64,000 bases of DNA from Sphingopyxis yananensis (GCF_020687785.1 NZ_JAJEWI010000003.1:1-64000), one strand, 5' to 3'. Shown: positions 1-8,911, numbered from the stretch's first letter. Translations and numbers: made by a program. The notes: generated by a model not told the origin, from the sequence alone.

Positions 1-391
1 CCCATTTACGGTTGGGAGCATCAGCGGCAAAATCCCCGTCCAGCCAGTTCGCCGCGACACCCAGGCGATGTTGGCTATCCGTCGTAACCTTGTGCTTGCG
101 CGTGCGGACCGGCTTGATCCCGTTGATCTTCATCAGCCGCCCGACCCGGCGCTGGCCAACGTCGAGCCCAGCCTCTTTCAATTCCATCGTCATCCTCGGA
201 CGACCATAGCTGCCGAGGCTAAGGCTGTATTGTTCTCGGATATGGGCCAGCACTTTTATGTCCGTCCGCTCCCGCCGACTGATAGGTCGCGAGCGCCAGG
301 AACGATATCCGCGCTCACTGACAAGCATGACACGGCAGAGCAACTCAACAGGCCAGCGATGCCGCCAGCTATGCACAAAAGCGAACTTCAC
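1..391 (-). CDS. IS3-family transposase OrfB, N-terminal part (partial)
   Basis: The OrfB frame is read from a possible GTG at 391, or more likely as a -1 frameshift fusion with OrfA. About 130 codons are visible. They contain the HTH_21 domain typical of IS3 OrfB, including motifs like SYGRPRMTMELKE and VGRLMKINGIKPVRTRKHK, and end with APNRKW. In this family that segment sits just before the first catalytic Asp of the DDE core. The integrase core and stop are beyond the left edge, so activity cannot be judged. Confidence 0.8.
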   Translation of the reverse strand, partial: MKFAFVHSWRHRWPVELLCRVMLVSERGYRSWRSRPISRRERTDIKVLAHIREQYSLSLGSYGRPRMTMELKEAGLDVGQRRVGRLMKINGIKPVRTRKHKVTTDSQHRLGVAANWLDGDFAADAPNRKW

Positions 392-660
392 GGCTTTTGG
401 CTCGCGAAGAACTGCGTGGCCTTTTTTAGGATTTCCCTCTCCTCCCGAAGCACACGATTCTCAAGGCGAAGGCGTTCATTCTCACGTGCCAGATCTGCCT
501 GCGGCGCTGAAACCAGATCACTGGGCCGATACTGCGACACCCATTTGCCGAGCGTCGATTTCCCTATCCCCAAATCAGATGCAACTCGGTCGCGCGGCAA
601 TCCGCTGGTCAGCGCTATACGAACCGCCTCCTGCTTAAACTCTTCGCTATGTTTGATCAT
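388..660 (-). CDS. IS3-family transposase OrfA
   Basis: A 90-residue protein with the HTH_Tnp_1 layout. An N-terminal helix-turn-helix that binds the IS ends covers about residues 5-45 (motifs EEFKQEAVRIAL and GIGKSTLGKWV). A leucine-zipper-like coiled coil follows at about residues 58-85 (ENERLRLENRVLREEREIL). The stop overlaps the GTG where the OrfB frame could begin (GTGA). An A-AAA-AAG heptamer lies upstream in the last third, as expected for frameshift production of an OrfAB transposase. An AGGAG-like ribosome site precedes the ATG. Confidence 0.9.
   Translation of the reverse strand: MIKHSEEFKQEAVRIALTSGLPRDRVASDLGIGKSTLGKWVSQYRPSDLVSAPQADLARENERLRLENRVLREEREILKKATQFFASQKP
421..427 (-). 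other. Probable -1 ribosomal frameshift heptamer
   Basis: On the minus strand the sequence is A AAA AAG in the OrfA reading frame, within codons for ILKKAT. A -1 slip here continues in the OrfB frame without a stop (LKKGHAVLREPKAVKFAFV). This is the standard IS3 signal for making the OrfAB transposase. I did not test for a downstream stimulatory structure. Confidence 0.65.
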
Positions 661-714
661 CTCGTTGGTCTCCTGTTGCGAGCTTAAAACGCTCAGGTGA
701 CCGGCGCAAAACCG

Positions 715-2358
715 TTACAAGTCCAGAAGGCCATGGTCGGGGGTCGCCTCCTTCCAGCGAACCGACCCCATCGGGCGTTCGAGCATGATGGTCGCTCGGA
801 TCGGGCCGGTGCCCTCATGCAAGGCGGCGACCTCTTTCTGGATCTGCGCCTCCTTGACGGTCGGTCGATCGCGCTGGCGCAGGAAATCGAGCCAGGTCGC
901 GCAGACGTAGCGTTCGCGCCAGATCCAGGGATCGCGAATATCGCGTGCCACCGAACAGGAGCGGGCGCCGTTGCGCTTGCGGCTACGCTGCAACTGCTGG
1001 ACCAAGATGTAAAAGCGACGCGCCTTTTCGGGGGCGACGCGATAGTCGATCTCGACCGCGATCGGGCCACTGCGCGGGGTGAGGGCAAGCCTCGCCGACA
1101 GCTCCTTGCGCTGGGCTGACATTTCCTTGTCTTCCACCTTGACCACCGGCATCGGCATCCATTGTCCCAGGATCAGCGCTACCGCGACCAGAAGCGCCGC
1201 CGAGGCATAGAGCGCGCCCGAAAGTCCGATTTCGGTCGCAGCCCGGCCCCATGCCCAGCCGCCCAGCGCGATCCCGCCGGCCGTCGCGGCCTGAAAGGTC
1301 GCAAGCGTCCGGCCTGCGACCCAGCGCGGCGCAGTCAGCTGAATGCTGATATTGCAGATCGCGACCGAAATCAGCCAGCCCGCGCCCGCCACCGCGAGCG
1401 CGAGCGAGGTGATGAGTTCGGACCGGCTGCTGCCGACCACGACGGCCATCGCTGCCACGCCAAAACTGCAAAGTCTCATCACCGCTTCGGTGGATAATTT
1501 GGCGCGCAGCGATGCGAGCGCGAGGCCGCCTAGCACAGCCCCGACGCCGAAGGCGCCTAGCAGCAATCCGAAGATCCGGGAGTCTCCGTGCAAAATGTCG
1601 CGAGCGATAAGCGGAAGCAGGGCGGCGATCGCAGTTCCGGCAAAGGCCGCCGAAAATGTTCGCCATAACGGAGTGCGGATCCGGGGCGAGTGCAGGACAT
1701 AGCGAAGCCCCGCGATCGTGGCCTCGACCAGCCGTTCGGGCGGCAGCCGCGGGATCTCCCGGGCGCGCTTCCACAGGATCATCACCACGATCAACGGCAG
1801 GTAGCAGACGGCGGCGGCGATGAAGGCCGCGGCGACCCCGGCCCAAGCGACGATGACACCGCCAACCGCAGGGCCGAAGCTGCGCGCTATGTTGAAGCTG
1901 ACGCTGTTCAACGCAATCGCGCTCGGGAGCAGCGCGGGGGTGACTTGCTCGCCGACTGACGCCTGCCACGAAGGGCCGAACAGGGCCATTCCGCTGCCGA
2001 CGAGAAAGGTGAACAGAAGAAGACTGGCGGGGCCGACATGGCCCCCAAACACCGCGATCGACAAAAGGATCGAGCCGACAAGCGAGGCAATGATCGCGAA
2101 GAGGATGACGAGACGCCGGTCGTAAATATCGGCAATCGCGCCCGCGGGCAGGGCAAAAAGGGTGATCGGCAGAGTAAGCGCGGTCTGGACTAACGCCACT
2201 TGTTCGGGCGTACCGCTCATTTCGACCATTGCCCAGCCCGCCCCGACTCCCTGGATCATCCGTCCGGTGTTCGATAACAGGCTCGCGGTCCAGATGCGGC
2301 GGAACAGGCCTTGCTTCAGCGGTTCGATCATTTCGGTAGAGATCATGCCGGCATCCAT
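715..2358 (-). CDS. MFS transporter (EntS/MFS_3 type), 3' end altered by an IS
   Basis: A 547-residue inner-membrane exporter of the major facilitator superfamily, MFS_3 group. About twelve hydrophobic segments cover residues 20-415, including ALPAGAIADIYDRR, a typical MFS motif-A-like loop after helix 2. A cytoplasmic C-terminal domain of about 115 residues follows, as is usual in this group. The start is set at the ATG at 2358, which has GCAAGAG upstream; an open frame continues further but has no ribosome site. The last Leu codon spans the IS junction and the TAA stop lies inside the IS3 terminus, so a few native C-terminal residues are probably replaced. It is divergent from the acyl-CoA synthetase at 2520. 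Substrate unknown. Confidence 0.82.
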   Translation of the reverse strand: MDAGMISTEMIEPLKQGLFRRIWTASLLSNTGRMIQGVGAGWAMVEMSGTPEQVALVQTALTLPITLFALPAGAIADIYDRRLVILFAIIASLVGSILLSIAVFGGHVGPASLLLFTFLVGSGMALFGPSWQASVGEQVTPALLPSAIALNSVSFNIARSFGPAVGGVIVAWAGVAAAFIAAAVCYLPLIVVMILWKRAREIPRLPPERLVEATIAGLRYVLHSPRIRTPLWRTFSAAFAGTAIAALLPLIARDILHGDSRIFGLLLGAFGVGAVLGGLALASLRAKLSTEAVMRLCSFGVAAMAVVVGSSRSELITSLALAVAGAGWLISVAICNISIQLTAPRWVAGRTLATFQAATAGGIALGGWAWGRAATEIGLSGALYASAALLVAVALILGQWMPMPVVKVEDKEMSAQRKELSARLALTPRSGPIAVEIDYRVAPEKARRFYILVQQLQRSRKRNGARSCSVARDIRDPWIWRERYVCATWLDFLRQRDRPTVKEAQIQKEVAALHEGTGPIRATIMLERPMGSVRWKEATPDHGLLDL

Positions 2359-2519
2359 TCTCTTGCGACGAGGCCGGTCCGTGCGGTGCCGGTCCCGCGG
2401 CCTGCCGTGTCGACGATGAAAGCCTGCCAACAGGGCGAGCAAAAATCCTATGCGTTTACGGGCTTGATCGGCGAAACTAGGCCATAGTCACTGCGGTCGG
2501 CCCTCGATAACGAAGCGTC

Positions 2520-4118
2520 ATGCAATTGCGCGCTGACAAAGACTTGCAAGCCCGTTGGCGAGCCGACGGCCACTGGCGCGACCAGACGCTCGGCCAAGCT
2601 TTCGAGGCCGCAGCCAGCGGCCATCCCGAGGTCCTTCTGACCGTCCACGCCGCCCGCGGGCCTCGCTCGATTTCACTCGGCCAGTTGCGTAAGCGCGGGC
2701 GCGCGCTTGCCGGTGCCCTGCATGGCCTCGGTCTGACGGCTGGCGACGTCGTAGCGATGCAGTTGCCCAATTCGATCGAGACTGCGCTCGTCTACCAGGC
2801 TGCGGCGGCACTCGGCTGCGTCATTCTTCCCATTGTAACGATCTACGGACCGCACGAGCTCGGGTTCGTGTTGCGTGACGCACGCGCGAAAATACTTTTC
2901 ATACCCGATCGGTGGAGGCAAACCGATTGCGTCCAGAACGTGCGGGACAGCGGACAATTACCCGACCTCAAAGCCGTTGTCGTCGTAGGCGACGGCGATG
3001 CTGGCGACTATATGCGCTGGGACGATTTCGAGGGACTTGCGGCCACGGACAATTGGCCCGGAGTGGCTGCCGACGATCCGGCCTTCATGGTATATACGTC
3101 GGGAACGACTGCCGACCCCAAGGGTGTGCTCCACAGCGCCAACAGCTTATTGGCCGAAGTCTGGCAAAGCTATCCCGACAATGACCCCGCCAGCCGCGTG
3201 ATGTCGCCTTATCCGGCGGGCCATGTGGCGGGCGCGCTTGGCGTCCTCGCGCATGCCGCAGCGGCGCGGCGAACCATATTGTTCGAAACCTATGATGCTG
3301 AAGCGGCGGCACGCTATGTTGACTCGGAGCGCATCACCCACACGGCGGGGACGCCATTTCACTATCTCGCGCTGCTCGATGCTGCCGATGCGATTGGCTG
3401 CGACATGGGATCGCTGCGCGCTTGCGGCACGGGCGGCGCGACGATTCCCGAATCGCTGGTAGCGCGCGCCGAGGCGGCGGGAATTCACATGTTCCGACGG
3501 TACGGGATGAGCGAGCATCCAACCGTCACGCAGGGTGCGGACGGCGATCCGCTGTACGTCCGCATGACGACCGACGGCCGATTGCGCCCCGGCGTCGAGG
3601 TTCGCATCGTCGACGACGATGGCAATGACGTCGAAACCGGTGCGGAAGGCGAAGTGGCGACGCGCGGTCCCGATATGTTTCTTGGCTATAGCGATCCCGC
3701 CATCGACGCCGGCGCGTGGCTTCCCGGCTGCTGGTTCCTGTCGGGCGACATTGGCCGCCTCGATGCAGCGGGTCTGCTCGCCATTACCGATCGCAAAAAG
3801 GATATCATCATTCGCGGCGGCGAGAATATCTCCTCGCGCGAGGTCGAGGATTTGCTGCTCCGGATTCCCGGCGTTCGCGAGGCTGCAGCCGTCGGCTATC
3901 CCGATGACCGCCTTGGCGAACGCGTTTGCGCCTATTTGATTGTCGATGACGGCCTCGCCCTCGATCGGGCGGCCATCGATGCAGCCTTCCAGGCGTTTGG
4001 TGCGGCGCGGCAAAAGACGCCCGAGCGCGTGATCCTTGCGCGGGATCTCCCGCGGACCCCCGCGGGCAAGATCAGGAAGGCGGAACTGCGCCGGGACCTG
4101 CGCCAGGCGTTATCCTAG
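2520..4118 (+). CDS. AMP-dependent acyl-CoA synthetase
   Basis: A 532-residue adenylate-forming enzyme expected to activate a carboxylic acid to its CoA thioester via an acyl-AMP. The phosphate-binding motif YTSGTTADPKG is at about residues 192-202. The YGMSEHPTVTQG segment fits the A5 region. The hinge and CoA motif DRKKDIIIRGGENIS is near residue 425. The C-terminal lysine motif PRTPAGKIRK is near residue 515. It resembles the cyclohexanecarboxylate/medium-chain ligase branch, but the acid is not predictable. No strong ribosome site precedes the ATG. Its stop overlaps the convergent SDR stop by four bases (CTAG). Confidence 0.88.
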   Translation: MQLRADKDLQARWRADGHWRDQTLGQAFEAAASGHPEVLLTVHAARGPRSISLGQLRKRGRALAGALHGLGLTAGDVVAMQLPNSIETALVYQAAAALGCVILPIVTIYGPHELGFVLRDARAKILFIPDRWRQTDCVQNVRDSGQLPDLKAVVVVGDGDAGDYMRWDDFEGLAATDNWPGVAADDPAFMVYTSGTTADPKGVLHSANSLLAEVWQSYPDNDPASRVMSPYPAGHVAGALGVLAHAAAARRTILFETYDAEAAARYVDSERITHTAGTPFHYLALLDAADAIGCDMGSLRACGTGGATIPESLVARAEAAGIHMFRRYGMSEHPTVTQGADGDPLYVRMTTDGRLRPGVEVRIVDDDGNDVETGAEGEVATRGPDMFLGYSDPAIDAGAWLPGCWFLSGDIGRLDAAGLLAITDRKKDIIIRGGENISSREVEDLLLRIPGVREAAAVGYPDDRLGERVCAYLIVDDGLALDRAAIDAAFQAFGAARQKTPERVILARDLPRTPAGKIRKAELRRDLRQALS

Positions 4119-4996
4119 CCTCGGTCAGGCCGCATCAGGCTGGGCGATCCATCGTCGCGCGGCAACATGACGAGGCCCTTCTCAACCGCTTTGGCCATCG
4201 TGTGCGCCGAGAAATCTGCTTCGGGAAGGAGCGCGGGCCCACGCTCGAGCCGGACTTCGCGGACGATGCCGCCGCCCGCTACGATGGTCTTGCCCGTCTG
4301 GTCGCCCGACAGCGAACTGACCATGTAAAGCACGACCGCTGCGACCCTGTCGGTCGTATAGACCGCCTTGTAATCGTCATCGGTGACGGCCTCGGTCAGC
4401 CGGGTATTGGCGGCGGGCGCGAGCGTCCAGACACGGATGCCGTATTTTTGACCCTCAAGTGCCAAAGTGTTCGAAAAACCCCAGACGCCGCCCTTGGCGG
4501 CGCCATAATTTCCCTGCCCGAACTTGCCCGAAAGACCCGACGTCGATGTCGTGTTGACGACTACGCCACCGCCATTTTCCCGCATCCAAGCAAATATCGG
4601 CTTGGTCACGCAAAAGGTGCCCTTGAGGTGAACGTGCATCACATCGTCCCAGTCCGCCTCGTCCATCTTGATCAGCGTCCGATCCCGAAGGATCCCGGCA
4701 TTGTTGACGAGGATGTCGGCGCGGCCGAATGCGGACATGGCGGTCTCGAAGATTGAAAGGCCGCCGGCGATTGTCCCGACATCCGCGGCATTCGCGACCG
4801 CCTCGCCGCCCGCTGCAACAATCTCCCGGACCACTTCGTTCGCGCTGTCCGACACCGGGTCGCCGCCTGCCGACGGGACGCCATAATCATTGACCACGAT
4901 CTTCGCACCCTCGCGCGCCATCAGCAGCGCATAGGCTCGCCCGAGCCCGCCGCCCGCTCCGGTTACGATCGCAACTTTGCCATCCAGCAAACCCAT
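4115..4996 (-). CDS. SDR dehydrogenase, HSD17B4-like (3-hydroxyacyl-CoA type)
   Basis: A 293-residue classical short-chain dehydrogenase. It has the Rossmann motif TGAGGGLG at residues 12-19, NNAG at 98-101 and catalytic Ser151/153, Tyr164 and Lys168. The segment STSGLSGKFGQGNYGAAK is characteristic of the dehydrogenase domain of peroxisomal multifunctional enzyme type 2 and bacterial relatives that oxidise (3R)-hydroxyacyl-CoA. The start ATG at 4996 has AAGGAG close upstream; the longer open frame does not. It is convergent with the acyl-CoA synthetase and divergent from the acyl-CoA dehydrogenase at 5163. A second, similar SDR lies at 27727. Confidence 0.86.
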   Translation of the reverse strand: MGLLDGKVAIVTGAGGGLGRAYALLMAREGAKIVVNDYGVPSAGGDPVSDSANEVVREIVAAGGEAVANAADVGTIAGGLSIFETAMSAFGRADILVNNAGILRDRTLIKMDEADWDDVMHVHLKGTFCVTKPIFAWMRENGGGVVVNTTSTSGLSGKFGQGNYGAAKGGVWGFSNTLALEGQKYGIRVWTLAPAANTRLTEAVTDDDYKAVYTTDRVAAVVLYMVSSLSGDQTGKTIVAGGGIVREVRLERGPALLPEADFSAHTMAKAVEKGLVMLPRDDGSPSLMRPDRG

Positions 4997-5162
4997 GGCG
5001 CTCTCCTTGTCCAGCCTGTCTTGCCGGAGGGCATAACGGCTATCGCGCGATTGGTTATTGCCAAGGTGCATCGCGGCGGTCGAACTTCGCATAATTGCCG
5101 GGACGCAATTGTGTTAAGAAGAATTGTGCGCTGGCGCACGGATCAGGACGGGACGAGGCACA

Positions 5163-6317
5163 ATGAATCTGGATTATACGGCCGAGGACGAGATTTTCCG
5201 GGCCGAAGCGCGCGAATGGCTCGATGCGAATATCCCCCGCGAGGTCCGGCCACCCGATGGTCCTGGAATGCGCGAGTTCGACCTTGGCTGGCAGCGCAAG
5301 CAATTCGAGGGCGGCTGGGCCGGGGTATCGTGGCCGGTCGAATATGGTGGGCGCGGATTGTCGCTCACCCACCAGCTCATCTGGTACGAAGAATATGCCA
5401 AGGCCGGCGGGCCCAACGCCGAACTGCTGTTCGTCGGATGCAATCATGCCGCTCCAACAATCATGGCGCGCGGCACCGAAAAGCAGAAGTCATATCATCT
5501 TCCGAAAATATTGAGCGGCGAAGTCGCCTGGTGCCAGGGATTTTCAGAACCCAACAATGGCTCCGATCTTGGCGGGCTGAAATGCCGGGCGGAAATCGTC
5601 GGCGACGAACTCGTCGTCAATGGATCGAAAATCTGGACCAGTTCGGCGCACCTGGCCGACTGGCAGGAATTGCTCGTTCGCACCGACCCGGCCGCGCCCA
5701 AGCACAAGGGAATCAGCTGGTTGATCTGCGATATGCAGACACCCGGGATCGAGCTGCGCCCGATCCTGATCATGACCGCACCGGGCCACCATCATTTCAA
5801 CCAGGTTTTCTACACCGATGTGCGGATCCCGCTGTCGAACGTGGTGGGCGAGGTGAACGATGGCTGGAATGTAGCGATGTCCACTCTCGGGTTCGAGCGC
5901 GGCACCGCGGGTATGCTCGAAAACATCCGCTATGGCGCAGTCGTCGAGCGGCTCGTCGACATGGCGCGGCAACGCCTTGGTGCCAGCGCGCTCGAGAATG
6001 ACGACATCGGGCAGCGACTGGCGCAGCTCCGCGCCGAGGTGACCGCCGTGCGCGCGATGACCTACCGCATCGCCTCCCGCGCGGCGATCGCGCCGCCGGG
6101 CTCCGAGGCATCGCTGGCACGCGCCTTCTTCAGTCAGCTGCAACAGCGGATCCGCCGTATCGCGCTCGACATCATCGGCCCCGATTCGATCGAACTGCCC
6201 GAAGACGATCCCTGGATCCGCCCCTATCTGCGGACCTACAGTAACACGATTGCCGCCGGCACGTCGGAAATCCAGCGCAACATCATCGGCGAGCGCGTGC
6301 TCGGCCTGCCGCGATAA
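5163..6317 (+). CDS. Acyl-CoA dehydrogenase, alpha-like subunit
   Basis: A 384-residue FAD-dependent acyl-CoA dehydrogenase of normal length. FAD/substrate-binding segments include QGFSEPNNGSDLGGLK and the C-terminal GTSEIQRNIIGERVLGLPR. In MCAD-type enzymes the base is Glu in EGT; here the position reads AAGT. The candidate base may instead be the Glu in GTAGMLENIRYGA, as in IVD/LCAD-like enzymes (inference). The ATG at 5163 follows GACGAGG; the frame continues upstream without a ribosome site. The next gene, 11 bp downstream, is a second and shorter dehydrogenase. That arrangement matches the paired heteromeric acyl-CoA dehydrogenases of steroid catabolism. Confidence 0.88.
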   Translation: MNLDYTAEDEIFRAEAREWLDANIPREVRPPDGPGMREFDLGWQRKQFEGGWAGVSWPVEYGGRGLSLTHQLIWYEEYAKAGGPNAELLFVGCNHAAPTIMARGTEKQKSYHLPKILSGEVAWCQGFSEPNNGSDLGGLKCRAEIVGDELVVNGSKIWTSSAHLADWQELLVRTDPAAPKHKGISWLICDMQTPGIELRPILIMTAPGHHHFNQVFYTDVRIPLSNVVGEVNDGWNVAMSTLGFERGTAGMLENIRYGAVVERLVDMARQRLGASALENDDIGQRLAQLRAEVTAVRAMTYRIASRAAIAPPGSEASLARAFFSQLQQRIRRIALDIIGPDSIELPEDDPWIRPYLRTYSNTIAAGTSEIQRNIIGERVLGLPR

Positions 6318-6328
6318 GGTCTTTTATC

Positions 6329-7357
6329 ATGAACTTGCTTCCTACCGAAGAACAACAGCAAATTGTCGATATGGTCCGCGGCTTTCTGGCGGCCAGCGCC
6401 CCGCTCGAAAGGCTGCGCCCGGACAAGTTCGGGCAGATCGGCAATCCCGATGCCGCGCTCTGGCCGAAAATGGCCGAGCTCGGAATTCTGGGGCTCGGCG
6501 TGCCCGAGGAAGGCGGCGGCCTCGGTCTGAGCGCGGTCGAAGAGGCGCTGACCTACATCGAATTCGGCCGCGCGCTCGTATCGGTCGGCGTTCTGGGCGC
6601 GACGCTTGGCGCGCATCTTGCCGCGCGCACGATGCCCGACATTGCCGCGGCGATCATGGCGGGAACCAGTGCGGTGGGTCTCGCGACGCCGCGAGGCGCC
6701 GTCGCCGGTGATGATGGTATTTTCTCCGGCGAGTTCCACCTGATCGAGGCAAACGAGGCCGACTTCATTGTGTTGCTGACCAGCGACGCGATCGCCTTGT
6801 TCCGGCGGGAGGAATTTACTGGCCAGAGCGAGCGGCTCAGCATGGACAGCCACATGCGGCTGATGCGCGCTGCACTAGAGAGTGGCAAGCCGCTGAGTTG
6901 GTCGTCGGTCAAGGACGGCATCGATCATGCGCGCGCCAATCTGCTCATCGCGGCCTATGCTACCGGGGTTGCTGAAGCGGCGCTCGCCGGCGCGGTGGAC
7001 TATGCGAAGGTGCGCGAGCAATTCGGCAAACCGATCGGCTCGTTCCAGGCGATCAAGCATAAGTGCGCCGACATGGCGATTGCCGCCGAAGTCGCGTCCT
7101 GCCAGGTATCCTTTGCTTCGGTCATCCTGTCTAAGAACAGCGACGAATCGCGCTTTCATGCGCTCGCTTCGCGCATCGTCGCCGTCGATGCGGCGCTCAA
7201 AAATGGCGCGACCGGAATCCAGGTGCATGGAGCGATTGGCTTCACCGCCGAAGTAGAGGCGCATCTGTTCGTCAAGCGCGCCCATCTGATAGATTTTATC
7301 GGTGGCGATCAGCGCGTCCAGAAAGGGCAGTTCATCGGCGCCGATGCCGTGATTTAA
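6329..7357 (+). CDS. Acyl-CoA dehydrogenase, beta-like subunit
   Basis: A 342-residue acyl-CoA dehydrogenase, shorter than the usual 380 residues. The C-terminal fold is clear (REQFGKPIGSFQAIKHKCAD, then IQVHGAIGFTAEVEAHLF). The usual GTxEIQR tail is replaced by FIGGDQRVQKGQFIGADAV. It is 11 bp after the 384-residue dehydrogenase and surely cotranscribed. Inference: the two form an alpha2-beta2 enzyme like the steroid-type ChsE pairs. A G/C-rich inverted stretch follows the stop before the convergent SDR. Confidence 0.85.
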   Translation: MNLLPTEEQQQIVDMVRGFLAASAPLERLRPDKFGQIGNPDAALWPKMAELGILGLGVPEEGGGLGLSAVEEALTYIEFGRALVSVGVLGATLGAHLAARTMPDIAAAIMAGTSAVGLATPRGAVAGDDGIFSGEFHLIEANEADFIVLLTSDAIALFRREEFTGQSERLSMDSHMRLMRAALESGKPLSWSSVKDGIDHARANLLIAAYATGVAEAALAGAVDYAKVREQFGKPIGSFQAIKHKCADMAIAAEVASCQVSFASVILSKNSDESRFHALASRIVAVDAALKNGATGIQVHGAIGFTAEVEAHLFVKRAHLIDFIGGDQRVQKGQFIGADAVI

Positions 7358-7419
7358 AACGGGACGGGCGCCTTCGGCGTCCGCCCCGCGCTGTCTGCGA
7401 GTTCTCCGCTCATCTGAAA

Positions 7420-8259
7420 TCAGCCGCGATGGCGGGCATCTTTTTCGGGTGCAAACTGGTCGGTGAGCTTGTTTGGCTGGGCGTGCAGGTTACGTCCGCC
7501 GTCGACCGGGACGATGGCGCCGGTGGTGAAGGAGCTCGCTTCGCTCGCCAGGAAAGTCGCGACCGAGGCGATCTCGCGCGTCGTACCTGCACGCTTCATC
7601 GGCAGTCGCTCCGTAAAAGTCCTGGTGACGGCGGGATCCTGAAACAAAGCCTGCGCTCCGCTCGAATCGATGAGCCCGGGCGAGATGATGTTGGCGCGGA
7701 TATTCTCCTGCCCGAACTCGGCCGCAAAATTCTGGATCAGCTTTGCCTCCGCGGCACGGATGCACGAATAGACCGAACGCTCGGACGTCGCCTCGAAAGC
7801 CGATCCCGAGCCGATGAAGATGATCGACCCGCCGCCGCTCTTGCGCATCTCGCGGATGCACATGCTCGCAATCCAGAACCTGCTCTTGAAGACATAGAGA
7901 TATTGCGCATCGAGTTCTTCATCCGGCGTGTCAAGCGACGAGCCGAAGAAGGGGCGCACCGTGGGTGACGCGACCAGCGTGGTCACCTTCCCGAATTTGG
8001 CCACGGTTCTGTCGACGACAGTTTGGAGCTGGTCTTTGATCGTCATGTCGGCAGCGCAGCCGGCGGCGATCTCGTCGCCATTGCCAAACCGCTCGTTGAG
8101 CGATTTTGCGACCGCCTCGGTGTCGCCCGCCGTGCGGCTGCAGATCATGATCCTGGCACCGCTCGCGGCAAACATCTCGGCGATATTCAGGCCCATGCCC
8201 TGCGTTCCGCCGACAATGATGGCAACCTTGCCCGTCAAGTCGAACTTGTCGTTGCTCAC
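7420..8259 (-). CDS. SDR-family protein with atypical active site
   Basis: A 279-residue short-chain dehydrogenase fold. The nucleotide motif GGTQGMG is at residues 17-23 and a C-terminal GAIVPVDGG segment is present. The canonical YxxxK reads Y164-S-C-I-R168, so the catalytic lysine is arginine. The NNAG motif is replaced by ASPT near residues 97-100. It may have altered activity or act as a partner protein. The start is taken as GTG at 8259 because AGGGAGA lies just upstream; the longer frame to 8412 lacks a ribosome site. It converges on the acyl-CoA dehydrogenase pair and diverges from the gene at 8429. Confidence 0.8.
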   Translation of the reverse strand: MSNDKFDLTGKVAIIVGGTQGMGLNIAEMFAASGARIMICSRTAGDTEAVAKSLNERFGNGDEIAAGCAADMTIKDQLQTVVDRTVAKFGKVTTLVASPTVRPFFGSSLDTPDEELDAQYLYVFKSRFWIASMCIREMRKSGGGSIIFIGSGSAFEATSERSVYSCIRAAEAKLIQNFAAEFGQENIRANIISPGLIDSSGAQALFQDPAVTRTFTERLPMKRAGTTREIASVATFLASEASSFTTGAIVPVDGGRNLHAQPNKLTDQFAPEKDARHRG

Positions 8260-8428
8260 GCGAATCTCCCTGTGAATTTTCATTTTCCTGATTGGACAGT
8301 CGCCGCAGCCACCGTCGATCGGAAAGGGGCGGCTTGCGCGGAAGGCGACGACTTTCCCCTCAATGCAGCGATGGAAAAAAATCGCCGCTCGTTGCAAAAT
8401 GGGGCCAGCCAAGGAGCGAGCAAAGGAG

Positions 8429-8911
8429 ATGAGGGCCGTGAACGCAGCTGAAGATGAACTGGCGATCCGCAGCCTTGCCGCGGCCTATACCGATGCGGTC
8501 AATCGCCGCGATGGTGAGGCCATGGCGGAGGTCTATACCGAAGACGGCATCCTGCACTCGCCAGCCGCCGGCGCGCCCCTTCAAGGCATTGAGAAGCTGC
8601 GCAAGCGCTTCAAGCGCCTGGTCGAGGTCGAACGTGAGTTTCTGATGCAGCTCACCCATTCGGGAGTTGTGGAGATCGACGGCGACCGCGCAACGGCGCG
8701 ATGGTGGTTCAGCGAGATCAAGCGGCCGACAGGAGGCACTTTCGAAATGATCTTTGGTGTCTATCAGGACGAACTGGTTCGAACTGCGGCCGGCTGGCGT
8801 TTTGCCAGGCGAACCGTCGATGCGCCGCTGCGCTGGGAGCTTCCCCATCCGCCGCAGGTCTTCGCTCCATTGCCGGCGTTCCTGCCGCTGACCGGGCTTC
8901 CCACGTCATGA
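8429..8911 (+). CDS. NTF2-like / SnoaL-type small protein
   Basis: A 160-residue protein of the NTF2-like superfamily (SnoaL/polyketide-cyclase-like or SgcJ-like). An N-terminal helix pair (ELAIRSLAAAYTDAVNRRDGEAMAEVYTEDGILHSP) is followed by strands. Members are ketosteroid-isomerase-fold hydratases, isomerases or dehydrases, or binding proteins. No family-specific catalytic pair can be assigned from sequence alone. The ATG at 8429 follows AAGGAGCGAG; GTG at 8438, with AAGGAG at 8422-8427, is an alternative. The stop overlaps the next start (ATGA), so translation is coupled to the SDR at 8908, which suggests action on the same intermediate. Confidence 0.75.
   Translation: MRAVNAAEDELAIRSLAAAYTDAVNRRDGEAMAEVYTEDGILHSPAAGAPLQGIEKLRKRFKRLVEVEREFLMQLTHSGVVEIDGDRATARWWFSEIKRPTGGTFEMIFGVYQDELVRTAAGWRFARRTVDAPLRWELPHPPQVFAPLPAFLPLTGLPTS

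Larger units (their letters stand above)
1..719 (-). mobile_element. IS3-family insertion sequence, partial (cut by window edge)
   Basis: The element carries an IS3-type OrfA and the first part of OrfB, both on the minus strand. I place its end at 719 because the minus strand there begins TGTAACGGTTTTGCGCC, a TG-starting terminus just upstream of OrfA, and because the neighbouring MFS gene loses its natural 3' end at this point. The other end, and therefore the target-site duplication, lies outside the window. The family assignment is firm; the exact end is inferred. Confidence 0.8.

Noticed and set aside
7366..7392. G/C-rich inverted stretch between the convergent dehydrogenase and SDR genes as a bidirectional terminator
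   Set aside because: The arms match only partly and there is no T run on either side, so it is not listed as a terminator.
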